Below are positions 40,004 to 48,239 of a stretch of DNA of 64,000 nt, piece by piece. The stretch comes from Planctomycetaceae bacterium (lineage in GTDB: Bacteria; Planctomycetota; Phycisphaerae; Tepidisphaerales; Tepidisphaeraceae), in NCBI GenBank assembly GCA_027487775.1, contig JAIYCY010000025.1:62001-126000 (forward strand), given 5' to 3'. The translations under genes and the position numbers were made by a program. The notes under the pieces were generated by a model. That model saw nothing but the letters and a program-made list of their open reading frames with translations. It was not told where the DNA came from and searched no databases. Every line of letters starts with the position of its first letter. Positions within the stretch are counted from its first letter, which is position 1.

Positions 40004-41039
40004 CCTCCGCGATCGAGTGCGCTGCATGATGGTCAATGCTTGTCTCGCTCGAACCTCGTCCACGCCAGTCAAGAAACCGCCTGATGATGTCGTCAAAGTG
40101 AGCGGGGCTTTCGAAGAGGCGCATCTCCTCTTTCAGCATCCCGCATGGGTGCATGGTTTTGGCGTACCAGCTCACGCGTTTGCGAAACTCGATGATGGCA
40201 GCCCGCTCGCTGCGGTAGCGGATCATGTTGTGAAAATGCTGCCGCATCATCTGACATTTCTCATCGAGCGTCGGCTCGGGCGGAATCGTGCCGGTGGTCA
40301 GATGGCTCCACGTGTCGCGAAAAATCCATGGCATTCCGAGCGCCGCGCGACCGATCATCACCCCGCGGCATCCTGTGACTTTCATCATTCGCTCTGCATC
40401 GCGCGGTGAGCGGATGTCGCCGTTGCCGATGACGGGAATCGACTGGACGGCTTGGACGACCTGTGCGATTCCGTCGAGCCGCGCCTGTCCGGTGAACTTC
40501 ATTGCAGCGGTTCGTCCGTGGATCGTGATCATCGCCACGCCCACCTCCTCGAGTCGCCGCGCGAGTTGTGGTGCGACGATGCAGGTGTCGTCCCAACCGA
40601 GTCGAAGCTTGGCGGTCAAGGGAGCGCGTTTGAGCGAAGCCGCTACCCGCTCGACCATTTTCACCGTTCGATCCGGGTCGCACAGAAGCTTGCTCCCGCC
40701 GTCACGTTTCGTGATCTTGTCCACGGGACAACCCATGTTGATGTCGACCACGTCTGCACCGTGATCCTCACACCATCGCGCCGCCTCACACAGTTTCTCG
40801 ACATCCCCGCCATAAAGCTGCATCGAAAGCGGCGAATCTTCATCGTTCGTCGCGGCCAATTGCATCGAACGATAGTTCTCTCGCAACACGCCCTCAGGAC
40901 ACAACAAGTCCGTCACCGCCAGCCCCACGCCACCACAGGCTCGCGCAATCAGTCGAAACGATAAATCGCAATAACCCGCGATCGGCGCGAGCAAAAGAGG
41001 CGTCTTGAGCTGAAGTTTTCCGATCACCACCGGCTGCAT
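39990..41039 (-). CDS. dusB: tRNA-dihydrouridine synthase (DusB type)
   Basis: A 349-residue flavoenzyme that reduces specific uridines in tRNA. Motifs: LLLAPIAGYCDLSFR at the N terminus, SMQLYGGDVEKLCEA, the active-site Cys in VDINMGCPVDKI near residue 100, the phosphate-binding IPVIGNGDIRSP, and GVMIGRAALGMPW. The chosen ATG gives the usual N terminus; a GTG nine bases upstream is possible. It starts just after the PEP-CTERM-like gene on the same strand. Confidence 0.93.
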   Translation of the reverse strand: MQPVVIGKLQLKTPLLLAPIAGYCDLSFRLIARACGGVGLAVTDLLCPEGVLRENYRSMQLAATNDEDSPLSMQLYGGDVEKLCEAARWCEDHGADVVDINMGCPVDKITKRDGGSKLLCDPDRTVKMVERVAASLKRAPLTAKLRLGWDDTCIVAPQLARRLEEVGVAMITIHGRTAAMKFTGQARLDGIAQVVQAVQSIPVIGNGDIRSPRDAERMMKVTGCRGVMIGRAALGMPWIFRDTWSHLTTGTIPPEPTLDEKCQMMRQHFHNMIRYRSERAAIIEFRKRVSWYAKTMHPCGMLKEEMRLFESPAHFDDIIRRFLDWRGRGSSETSIDHHAAHSIAEVTAQ

Positions 41040-41051
41040 CGACTGCACAGG

Positions 41052-41714
41052 TTACACGAAGCGACGTCGAAGCAGATAGGACCCGGCAATACAAAGCCCT
41101 GCCAATGGAACGACGGTCGGCAGCGGGATCAGCACCGCGCTGGCTGGATATCCATCGAGTTCTTCCACCACGGTGTAACCCCAGAACCCGATGAATCCTT
41201 CGACAGGAGGCGGAAGAGTTTCGGTTTCCGAAGCCCCGCCGTTGGTGTTGCGGAACCACCCTTCGACATCGCTTTCGACAAAGCTCGGCCATCCGTCGAT
41301 GAGTTCGATGCCGAAGTCGCCGAATCCGGTTACCTCATGCACATGCCAGCTCCAAAGCGGCGCGCCGGGTTGCGTCAGACTCCGATTGACGGGCAATCCG
41401 GTCTCAGCATCCTCGCCCGCGCCTCGCCGGATTGATGCAAAGACGATCGTCTCCGTTGAGTTCACCGGATCGTCAATGATCGCTCGTGCGTGTTCGATGA
41501 GCTGCGGGTCATTGAGTCCAATGACAAAGCTATCACCGTGAGGCGTAAAGCCTTCGCCCGGCATTGGATCGCCTTGTGGCAGGTCATCCGATGGCAAAAC
41601 GGGCTTTTCGGCCACCAAAAAATAAGTCGGCCCGGCTCGGGCGATCGAAATCAGCCCAATCGGCCCCGCCATCAGCCCGGCGCAAGCGCCGCTCAACATC
41701 AGTAGCGATCTCAT
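41052..41714 (-). CDS. Exported protein with PEP-CTERM-like sorting tail
   Basis: A 220-residue protein with a signal peptide (residues 1-28, LMLSGACAGLMAGPIGLISI, ending ARA). The C terminus has the exosortase-type layout: a Pro-containing motif (LIPLPTVVPLAG), a hydrophobic helix and a terminal Arg cluster (YLLRRRFV). The middle part is acidic with W/H-rich stretches (GAPLWSWHVHEVTGF) and resembles BNR-free secreted planctomycete proteins of unknown function. An exosortase gene is expected elsewhere. ATG chosen; GTG 12 bases upstream is possible. Confidence 0.7.
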   Translation of the reverse strand: MRSLLMLSGACAGLMAGPIGLISIARAGPTYFLVAEKPVLPSDDLPQGDPMPGEGFTPHGDSFVIGLNDPQLIEHARAIIDDPVNSTETIVFASIRRGAGEDAETGLPVNRSLTQPGAPLWSWHVHEVTGFGDFGIELIDGWPSFVESDVEGWFRNTNGGASETETLPPPVEGFIGFWGYTVVEELDGYPASAVLIPLPTVVPLAGLCIAGSYLLRRRFV

Positions 41715-41849
41715 GGAGTCGTTCACAGGTCAGGATTCGCCCGCCCATCCATGAGCCGGCGACCTCATCTTACCCACGCACAGATGCGTTGGGCAATAGC
41801 ATTCTCGCCCGACTCCCCGGGAATTAACTCACATTCCGTCCACGAGTTA

Positions 41850-42155
41850 TCAGACGCTTGGAACGTATCCGCGAACTGCGGCGTCTGGGGCGGAGTCACG
41901 TGTCAATGCCCGTCCCATCACCCTCGCCAGACGCTCCAATTCGCTCCGGCGCAGACGACCCAATCGCGTCAAGACGTCAAAACCGGCCTCACACACCGCC
42001 CCGCCCAGACGTTCTGCATCGAAGCCGCGATCGCTCGCCAGTCGGTCCACTGCGCGGGCCACCGATTCGTGCGGCATCAGGTGCTGCCGTTCCGTCATCC
42101 ACTGCACGATCTCACCCGCCCGGTTTTCTACTTCCCGCCTTAGTCGCATGATCAT
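41850..42155 (-). CDS. Small helical protein, possibly ANTAR-like
   Basis: A 101-residue basic protein. Residues 6-57 (VENRAGEIVQWMTERQHLMP, then HESVARAVDRLASDRGFDAE) follow the three-helix spacing of ANTAR RNA-binding domains, but the match is weak and no receiver is attached. AAGGAG lies nine bases before the ATG. It is divergent from the polytopic TPR protein gene. It could equally be an unrelated small helical protein. Confidence 0.5.
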   Translation of the reverse strand: MIMRLRREVENRAGEIVQWMTERQHLMPHESVARAVDRLASDRGFDAERLGGAVCEAGFDVLTRLGRLRRSELERLARVMGRALTRDSAPDAAVRGYVPSV

Positions 42156-42324
42156 TCTCAAGAAGCTCCTTGAGCGACTTCCCATCGCTCGGAAAACTTT
42201 AGGCACCCCGCCCGTTTCGAGAGCATCCGATCCACGATCTGCCCATCGCCCGCGGCTCGTCCAGCCTACTTGCCAGTATCGCCTTGATTTGCCGAATCAA
42301 TCTCGCTCGACGTACAACCTGTGC

Positions 42325-44061
42325 GTGGACACGCAGTTGTCAGAATCTTTGAAACTCAACCCCGCCCGCGCGGGTCAGACAAGCCTCGGTTCGCGCTGGC
42401 AGGGGTTCGTCCTGCTTGCGCTCATCGTTGCCGCGTTTCATCCGCTTATCGCCGGGCAGTTTGTCGAGTGGGACGACTACGAAACCATCGGCCGAAACCC
42501 CGCACTGAACCCGCCCACGTTCGATTCCTTCCTCTCCTATTGGCTCAAGCCCTACATGAGCCTCTACTTCCCGCTGACACAATCCGTCTGGCATCTTCTC
42601 GCCGCGCTGGTCTACACCGATACACCGCTTCCGAGCGGCCTGCACCTCCCCGCCGCGCCGTTCAAAATCCTGAACCTCTCCACCCACGCGCTCTCGACAC
42701 TCCTCGCCTATCGCATTCTCCAAAGGCTCAGCCTCCCGCCCATCCCCGCCCTGCTCGGCGCTGCCATCTTTGCCGTCCATCCGTTGCAGGTCGAATCCGT
42801 TGGATGGACAAGTGGTTTCAAAGACCTCCTCTGCGCACTGCTCGTTCTGACTGCCATCGATCGTTACATCAGCTTCCGACTTTCCCAATCGCTCACGCCC
42901 GATCGTCATGCCCATCGTCTCTGGCTCCTCTCGATCACCTTCGCGCTTCTCGCGCTGCTCGCCAAACCAACCGCCGTTGTCGTTCCTGTCATTCTCCTCG
43001 CACTCGATCGATTCCATTTCGCCCGTTCCCTCCGCGAATCCCTGCTCCGCGTCTGGCCTCATCTGCTCCTTGCCGCCATTGTTGCGCTGGCCACCAAGTT
43101 CTTCATCCAGACCGCTGCCCAGGTCACGACCCAGGTCGATTTTGTTTATCGCCCGCTCATCGCGACCGACGCTCTTTCCTTCTACATCACGCGATTCTTC
43201 TGGCCGGTCGATCTCGCGTTTGCCTACGGCCACACGCCCCAGCGCGTACTGCAGTCTGGCTCGCTCTATTACACCTGGCTCCTCCCCGCGCTGCTCGCGA
43301 TCCTGCTCCTGCTCGCCCGTCGGTGGGACAGACGATTCGTCCTCGCGGGCCTGCTCGCCCTTATTCCTCTCCTGCCCGTCCTCGGGCTGATCACCTTCGA
43401 GTACCAGCAATACTCCACCACCGGCGACCATTACGCCTACATGTCCTTCCTCGGGGCCGCATTCGCGCTCGCAACACTCCTCCACCGCGTCCCACGATCG
43501 CTCCACGCCCCCGCCATCGCGCTCGCGAGCATCTTCATCACGATGCTCTCGATCCAGTCGTATCGACAGACCTTCGTCTGGCGCGACGGCGAATCGCTCA
43601 GCCTCCGCACCGTCGCTGTCGATCCGCAAAGCTGGGCCGGCTTCAACAATCTCTCTGCCTACTACCTTTCTCAAAAGCGATTCACCGACGCCGAGCATGC
43701 TGCCAGCGCGTCGCTCTCGATCCGCCCATTCGAAGACGGCAACCTCGAAGCACAATTCAACATCGCCTCGATCCTGATCCAGCAGGGCCAGATTCGCGAA
43801 GGCATTCCCCTGCTCGCCCGCATCGTCCGCGCGGCCCCCAACGACGTCCGCTACCGCATCGCCCTCGCGGTCGCGTACGGCGACGTCGGCCGTCTCACCG
43901 AATCCCGCCAACAACTGCAGGCCGCCCTCCACTTCGACCCCGAGAATTCCCAAGCCCAAGACCTCCTCAATCGCCTCAACACGTTCGAACAATCCCAACC
44001 CAACAAATCTCCCGTGACCCAACCCTCGTCCCCGACCGCGCCCACATCCTCCACTCCATAG
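42325..44061 (+). CDS. Polytopic membrane protein with C-terminal TPR domain (TMTC-like)
   Basis: A 578-residue protein (from the GTG). About ten membrane helices (residues 20-420) include the family-typical loop FVEWDDYETIGRNPALNPPT and AVHPLQVESVGWTSGFKDLL, followed by soluble TPR units (about 445-560; LSAYYLSQKRFTDAEHAASA, AYGDVGRLTESRQQLQAALH). This is the plan of TMTC/PMT-like glycosyltransferase-C proteins that may mannosylate or otherwise glycosylate exported proteins. The Asp pair in EWDDYE is the likely catalytic site. The GTG start avoids overlap with the divergent gene. Coding strand is very C-rich. Confidence 0.8.
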   Translation: MDTQLSESLKLNPARAGQTSLGSRWQGFVLLALIVAAFHPLIAGQFVEWDDYETIGRNPALNPPTFDSFLSYWLKPYMSLYFPLTQSVWHLLAALVYTDTPLPSGLHLPAAPFKILNLSTHALSTLLAYRILQRLSLPPIPALLGAAIFAVHPLQVESVGWTSGFKDLLCALLVLTAIDRYISFRLSQSLTPDRHAHRLWLLSITFALLALLAKPTAVVVPVILLALDRFHFARSLRESLLRVWPHLLLAAIVALATKFFIQTAAQVTTQVDFVYRPLIATDALSFYITRFFWPVDLAFAYGHTPQRVLQSGSLYYTWLLPALLAILLLLARRWDRRFVLAGLLALIPLLPVLGLITFEYQQYSTTGDHYAYMSFLGAAFALATLLHRVPRSLHAPAIALASIFITMLSIQSYRQTFVWRDGESLSLRTVAVDPQSWAGFNNLSAYYLSQKRFTDAEHAASASLSIRPFEDGNLEAQFNIASILIQQGQIREGIPLLARIVRAAPNDVRYRIALAVAYGDVGRLTESRQQLQAALHFDPENSQAQDLLNRLNTFEQSQPNKSPVTQPSSPTAPTSSTP

Positions 44062-44311
44062 AAATTGCACCCCAAAGCCCACGCGCGACTCCATCCACGA
44101 GTTACACCGTTGTCACGATTTGCGCGCAGCCCAACCGGTCGGTATCACGAAGGTTGGCACGGGCCATCAAGACGATTGCGCACCACGTCAGCCCCAAGGG
44201 TGCAAAGGCCGTTAGCCGTGATTCGGAAGAAGACAGCCCGGCGATGGCCCTTGAGATGCTGGTGTGCGAAGGTGCGTCGTGGGCGGGGAGCGATTATGAT
44301 TCTGGGTCTTT

Positions 44312-45181
44312 ATGGCTGCTCAGATCATTGATGGGAATGTGTTGGCGAAGCGAGTGCAGGCGGACGTGCGCGGGCGTGTGAGGGCTTTGCGTGAAGCGGG
44401 TCGGCCGGTGCGATTGGCGGCGCTGTTGGTGACGCGTGCGCCTGCGGGTGAGATTTACGCACAGCGTCAGGCGGCGAGTTGTCGTGAGCTAGGGATCGAC
44501 TATGACTTGATCAAGTTGCCGGATGAGTCGAGGTTTGCGGAGATTGCCGGCGAGATTGATCGGTTGAATGAGGATCCGAGCGTGACGGGGATCATGGTGC
44601 ATTTGCCGTTGCCGGGTGGCGTGGAGCCGACGGATGTTCAGCATCGGATCGCGACGGTGAAGGATGTTGAGGGTGTGAGTCCTGCGAACATTGGGTATGT
44701 GATTTATGGTCGCGAGGTGATCGTTCCGTGCACGGCACTGGCGGCGATGGAGTTGGTGCGGAGTACGGGGTATCGGCTGGAGGGCGCGGAAGCGGTGGTG
44801 GTGGGTGCGAGCGCGATCGCGGGCAGGCCGGCGGCATTGTTGTTGACGCAGGCGGGTGCGACGGTGACGGTGTGTCATAAGATGACGCGTGATTTGAAGA
44901 GTCACACGAGGCGTGCGGACGTGCTGGTGGTGGCGGCGGGTGTACCGAATCTGATCGCGGCGGATCATGTTCGTGAGGGCGCGGTGGTGATTGATGTGGG
45001 GATCAATCGTGTAACGACGCTGGACGGCAAGACGCGTACGATCGGGGATGTGAACTTTGAGGACGTGCAGCACAAGGCTGCGTATCTAAGCCCTGTTCCT
45101 GGTGGTGTGGGTCCGATGACGGTGGCGGTGCTGCTTCAGAACGTGGTGCGAAGTGCGGAGCTGATCGCCAAGCGCGCCTGA
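44312..45181 (+). CDS. folD: Bifunctional methylenetetrahydrofolate dehydrogenase/cyclohydrolase
   Basis: A 289-residue FolD, which interconverts 5,10-methylene-, methenyl- and 10-formyl-tetrahydrofolate in the cytosol. Motifs: EIYAQRQAASCRELGIDYDL (the family has a catalytic Lys in the Y-x-x-x-K block, here Arg or Gln at that place), GIMVHLPLPGG, the NADP fold VVVGASAIAGRPAALLL, and PVPGGVGPMTVAVLL. The Lys replacement deserves checking. Codons are G/T-rich, unlike the C-rich gene before it. Its TGA is the first of six in-frame TGAs in a 21-bp tandem array. Confidence 0.92.
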   Translation: MAAQIIDGNVLAKRVQADVRGRVRALREAGRPVRLAALLVTRAPAGEIYAQRQAASCRELGIDYDLIKLPDESRFAEIAGEIDRLNEDPSVTGIMVHLPLPGGVEPTDVQHRIATVKDVEGVSPANIGYVIYGREVIVPCTALAAMELVRSTGYRLEGAEAVVVGASAIAGRPAALLLTQAGATVTVCHKMTRDLKSHTRRADVLVVAAGVPNLIAADHVREGAVVIDVGINRVTTLDGKTRTIGDVNFEDVQHKAAYLSPVPGGVGPMTVAVLLQNVVRSAELIAKRA

Positions 45182-45294
45182 CAGCCCTCAAAGCGTACCT
45201 GACAGCCCTCGAAGCGTGCGTGACGCATCGCGAGGCTTGCCTGACGCATCGCAAAACGAATTTGACGCATTACAGGGTGAGTTTGATGCATCGA
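45169..45294 (+). repeat. Tandem array, six units of exactly 21 bp, starting inside folD
   Basis: Six units without indels, of loose consensus RAAGCGNRCCTGACGCATCGC. The first unit is the last four codons of folD including its TGA. Because 21 is a multiple of three, each following unit puts another TGA in the folD frame (45179, 45200, 45221, 45242, 45263, 45284). Units 1-2 share GACAGCCCTC; units 3-5 share GACGCATYRC, showing stepwise divergence along the array. Confidence 0.92.
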
Positions 45295-45550
45295 GTCGAA
45301 CCACGCTGCCTGCAGAGCGATTGTGTTTGATATTGCGTACGAAGAGTAGACGCGAAGAAGCGGATCAAGATTGAAGAATTGATGCACGTCGCGGGCGCGT
45401 GTTGCGACAAGTTGTCCAAATGCTTGCTTTGGCGTCTCGGGGTGTTTCAGCGACCGGGATCATTGGTTAATCTCTCTGCGACACATAAATCGGACTTCAT
45501 GTGTGGTGATGAGTACGCCTCGGAGTCAATTGCAGATGGGAGCAGAAGAC
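45182..45550. other. 369-bp spacer between folD and the DUF4914 gene
   Basis: The first 113 bp are the 21-bp array. The remainder has no credible gene; a word TTGTTGCG-free, moderately AT-richer stretch (45320-45500) probably carries the promoter of the next gene. TTGATT-like and TATAAA-like boxes are not convincing. Confidence 0.5.
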
Positions 45551-47452
45551 ATGTCCAAGTCATTTGATCTTTTCAATGTTCCGGCCGAGCTGAAATCGAT
45601 TCTGGAGGCTGCGCCTGCGGTGACGGTCGCGCGGACGGTGGACGAGTTGGTCGGGCTGGCGGTGCGTGATGTGGGTGGTAGGGGTTGGCACGAAGTGGCG
45701 TATGAAGTGCCTGGAAAGGGCAAAGTGGTTGAGGCGATGGCGTGTCGGGTGAAGAACGGCATCGCAGCGAATTATCTTGAGCCATACATGCGTCGTCGCG
45801 ACCCGGATTGCATGGTGATCGGCGATGAGAAGCCGACGAACAAGCCGACATTTCGCAGTCGGTATAACAAGGAGTTTGGTCCGTTGCGTGAGGAGACGTT
45901 TGCGTGGCTGAAGACCCAGAGGCTTGCAGTTTTTCCGTTCATTGCGGGCGGATTTGAGGACGGGATCGACGCGGTGGTGGTCGCGCCGGACAATTGTGGT
46001 TTCTTTGCATTGGGGCTGGCATTGTTGCAGGGCATTCGGGACTACACCCAGTTGCCCAAGAGTTTCAGTCCGCGGGCCGTCATTTATGTAGCCCCGCCCT
46101 TTCGGCATACGCATTTTGATGGGAAACAGATCGTCGTTCACAACCGACTTGACGGTCTTCACGAACTCTATAGTTACAACCTCTATCCAGGCCCGAGCGC
46201 TAAGAAGGGTATCTATGGAGTTTTGCTCACTGCGGGTGAGAAGGAGAAATGGGTGACGGCCCACTGCAGTACCGTCCGCATCATCACGCCGTACGGCAAT
46301 CGACTCACGATCATGCACGAAGGGGCAAGCGGCGGAGGTAAGAGCGAGATGCTCGAACACCCGCATCGTGAGCGTGACGGTCGTCTGCTGCTGGGCACGC
46401 ACGTGATCAACGAAGACCAGCGTCATCTCACGCTGGGTCGGGGATGCGAGCTTTTTCCCGTCACCGACGATATGGCGATGTGTCACCCGAGTTTTCAGAA
46501 GGACGACGGTCGCCTGCAACTGCGTGACGCCGAGGATGCTTGGTTTGTCCGTGTGAATCACATCGAGCATTACGGAGTCGATCCGCATCTTGAAGAATCG
46601 ACGATCCATCCGAAGCATCCGTTGTTGTTCTTGAACATCGACACCGCCCCCGGCTCGACGGCGTTGATTTGGGAACACATCATGGACGAACCGGGCAAGC
46701 CTTGCCCGAATCCACGTGTGGTGATTCCGAGGAAGAACGTGCCCAACATCGTCGATGGCACGGTGAGCGTGGACATCCGGAGCTTTGGCGTGCGTACACC
46801 GCCTTGCACGCGGGAAAAGCCGACGTACGGCATCCTCGGACTCTTTCACGTTCTTCCGCCCGCGTTGGCATGGATCTGGCGGCTGGTTGCACCGCGTGGC
46901 CACGCGAATCCGTCGGTCGTGGGCGGAGAGGCGATGGGGAGTGAGGGCGTGGGCAGCTATTGGCCTTTTGCGACGGGTCGACGAGTGGATCAGGCGAATC
47001 TCCTGTTGCATCAGATTCAGGAGACGCCGCGTGTTCGCTATATATTGGTTCCGAACCAGCATATCGGAAGTTGGAAGGTCGGATTCATGCCGCAGTGGAT
47101 CACGCGCGAGTATCTCGCCCGGCGCGGCGGGGCGAAGTTTGGTCCGCGTCAACTCTCCGAGGCCCGCTGCCCGCTCCTGGGCTGGGCGCTTAACGAGTTG
47201 GTGATCGAGGGGCAACGCATCCCACTATCGATGCTGCAGGTGAACAAGAGCTTTACCATCGGCGAAGAGGCGTACGACAAGGGCGCGACGATTCTTCAGG
47301 ACTTTTTCAAGACCCAACTGGCCAAGTTCGAAGTCGTGGATTTGGATCCGCTGGGCAAGAAGATCATCGAATGCACACTTGCAGGCGGAAAGATGAGCGA
47401 TTACGAGAAGCTCATGCCGGGCGAGCCTGTCATCAATGTGGACGACGACTGA
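45551..47452 (+). CDS. DUF4914 protein with PEPCK-like P-loop
   Basis: A 633-residue protein resembling DUF4914 members by length and layout. The clearest motif is the phosphate-binding loop HEGASGGGKSEM near residues 255-266, of the GxSGxGKS/T type seen in PEP carboxykinase and HPr kinase. Other notable blocks are RKNVPNIVDGTVSVDIRSFG and VRYILVPNQHIGSWKVGFMP. ATP- or GTP-dependent phosphotransfer is a reasonable inference; the substrate is unknown. GGGAG precedes the ATG. A 7-bp inverted repeat (CGACGAC...GTCGTCG) spans the stop codon. Confidence 0.75.
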   Translation: MSKSFDLFNVPAELKSILEAAPAVTVARTVDELVGLAVRDVGGRGWHEVAYEVPGKGKVVEAMACRVKNGIAANYLEPYMRRRDPDCMVIGDEKPTNKPTFRSRYNKEFGPLREETFAWLKTQRLAVFPFIAGGFEDGIDAVVVAPDNCGFFALGLALLQGIRDYTQLPKSFSPRAVIYVAPPFRHTHFDGKQIVVHNRLDGLHELYSYNLYPGPSAKKGIYGVLLTAGEKEKWVTAHCSTVRIITPYGNRLTIMHEGASGGGKSEMLEHPHRERDGRLLLGTHVINEDQRHLTLGRGCELFPVTDDMAMCHPSFQKDDGRLQLRDAEDAWFVRVNHIEHYGVDPHLEESTIHPKHPLLFLNIDTAPGSTALIWEHIMDEPGKPCPNPRVVIPRKNVPNIVDGTVSVDIRSFGVRTPPCTREKPTYGILGLFHVLPPALAWIWRLVAPRGHANPSVVGGEAMGSEGVGSYWPFATGRRVDQANLLLHQIQETPRVRYILVPNQHIGSWKVGFMPQWITREYLARRGGAKFGPRQLSEARCPLLGWALNELVIEGQRIPLSMLQVNKSFTIGEEAYDKGATILQDFFKTQLAKFEVVDLDPLGKKIIECTLAGGKMSDYEKLMPGEPVINVDDD

Positions 47453-47593
47453 TGCGTCGTCGCGGGGCGAAGGACGGTCGGGCCGGGGCATTCGATCGGG
47501 TCGCCATGGATTGCGTTGTCGGAATCGGGCAAAGTTGTCTTTGGCGAGGAATCGACTTGAGACTTTGCCACGATTGCGGCTATTTTGGGTGTT

Positions 47594-48076
47594 ATGCAAG
47601 ACATACTCCCGCCCGACACCGGCACGACGCCGGGATTCGAGCGGCCTACGCTTCGGCAGTTTAACGTCTTTCTCGAGAATCGCGTCGGGCGACTCTCCCT
47701 GTTGCTTCATGCCCTGGAGGACGGCGGGCAATTGGTGAACGCGATCAGCATCGAAGAGAGCGCCGACGCCGCACTCGTCCGGCTGGTCTGTTCAGATCCG
47801 AAGGCGGGTCGCGCATGCCTGCTCGACGCGGGATTCAGCTTCAGTGAGTCTGATGTGATCGCGGTCGTGCTTCCGCCGGAGGACGATCATCCCCTGGTAA
47901 GCATTTGCCGTGCCCTGCTCTCGGCCGAGATCAACGTCCACTACGCCTACCCGATGCTGCGTAATCGCATCGGGCCGGCGGTGATTTTGTATGTCGATGA
48001 CCGCACGCTCGCCTACCAAATTCTTCTCCGAAAGGGCTTCGACCTCGTCGGCGAAAGCGATCTAAAGGCGCGGTAG
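47594..48076 (+). CDS. Tandem ACT-domain protein
   Basis: A 160-residue protein with two ACT-type beta-alpha-beta units: FNVFLENRVGRLSLLLHALE (residues 23-42) and the second starting at VIAVVLPPEDDHPLVSICRA (about 90). The first unit has the ligand-loop pattern N-x-x-G-R-L of regulatory amino-acid-binding ACT domains. There is no catalytic domain, so it probably senses an amino acid and regulates another protein. Its stop is followed by two 18-bp direct repeats. Confidence 0.85.
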   Translation: MQDILPPDTGTTPGFERPTLRQFNVFLENRVGRLSLLLHALEDGGQLVNAISIEESADAALVRLVCSDPKAGRACLLDAGFSFSESDVIAVVLPPEDDHPLVSICRALLSAEINVHYAYPMLRNRIGPAVILYVDDRTLAYQILLRKGFDLVGESDLKAR

Positions 48077-48091
48077 ATGACAAGACGATCA

Positions 48092-48146
48092 GCGATGCAT
48101 GATTCGTCAGCAAGGCAGGATTCGTCAAAGTAGCGTCGTTCGCTCA
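48092..48146. repeat. Tandem repeats, three units of 18-19 bp
   Basis: GCGATGCATGATTCGTCA and GCAAGGCAGGATTCGTCA are direct 18-bp repeats, followed by the weaker AAGTAGCGTCGTTCGCTCA. They begin 16 bp after the ACT gene's stop; the sequence across that stop (GCGCGGTAGATGACAAGACGATCA) is a possible more diverged copy. Confidence 0.65.
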
Positions 48147-48171
48147 ACGACCCCACCGCAAGCCCTGCAAC

Positions 48172-48239
48172 GAATCTCATTCACTCGCAGATACCATTCA
48201 CCTGCAGATCATTCCCATCACGCCGATCAATCACACGGC
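48172..48239 (-). repeat. Tandem array of four 15-19-bp units spanning a stop codon
   Basis: In minus-strand reading GCCGTGTGATTGATC, GGCGTGATGGGAATGATCT, GCAGGTGAATGGTATCT and GCGAGTGAATGAGATTC lie in series; all share GTGA(T/A)(T/G)... . The first contains the last codons and TGA of the saccharopine dehydrogenase-family gene. With the array from the facing ACT gene, nearly the whole convergent spacer is repeats. Confidence 0.7.

Noticed and set aside
44062-44311. Possible ZTP (pfl) riboswitch upstream of folD
   Set aside because: A GGGGAGCG word lies near the start codon, but the conserved partner helices of the pfl motif could not be found.
42321-44381. A 686-codon frame overlapping the TMTC-like gene
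   Set aside because: Arg/Pro/His-rich shadow; the other frame has membrane helices and TPR motifs.
45560-47215. A 551-codon frame antisense to the DUF4914 gene
   Set aside because: His/Arg-rich shadow of a gene with a clear P-loop and ribosome site.
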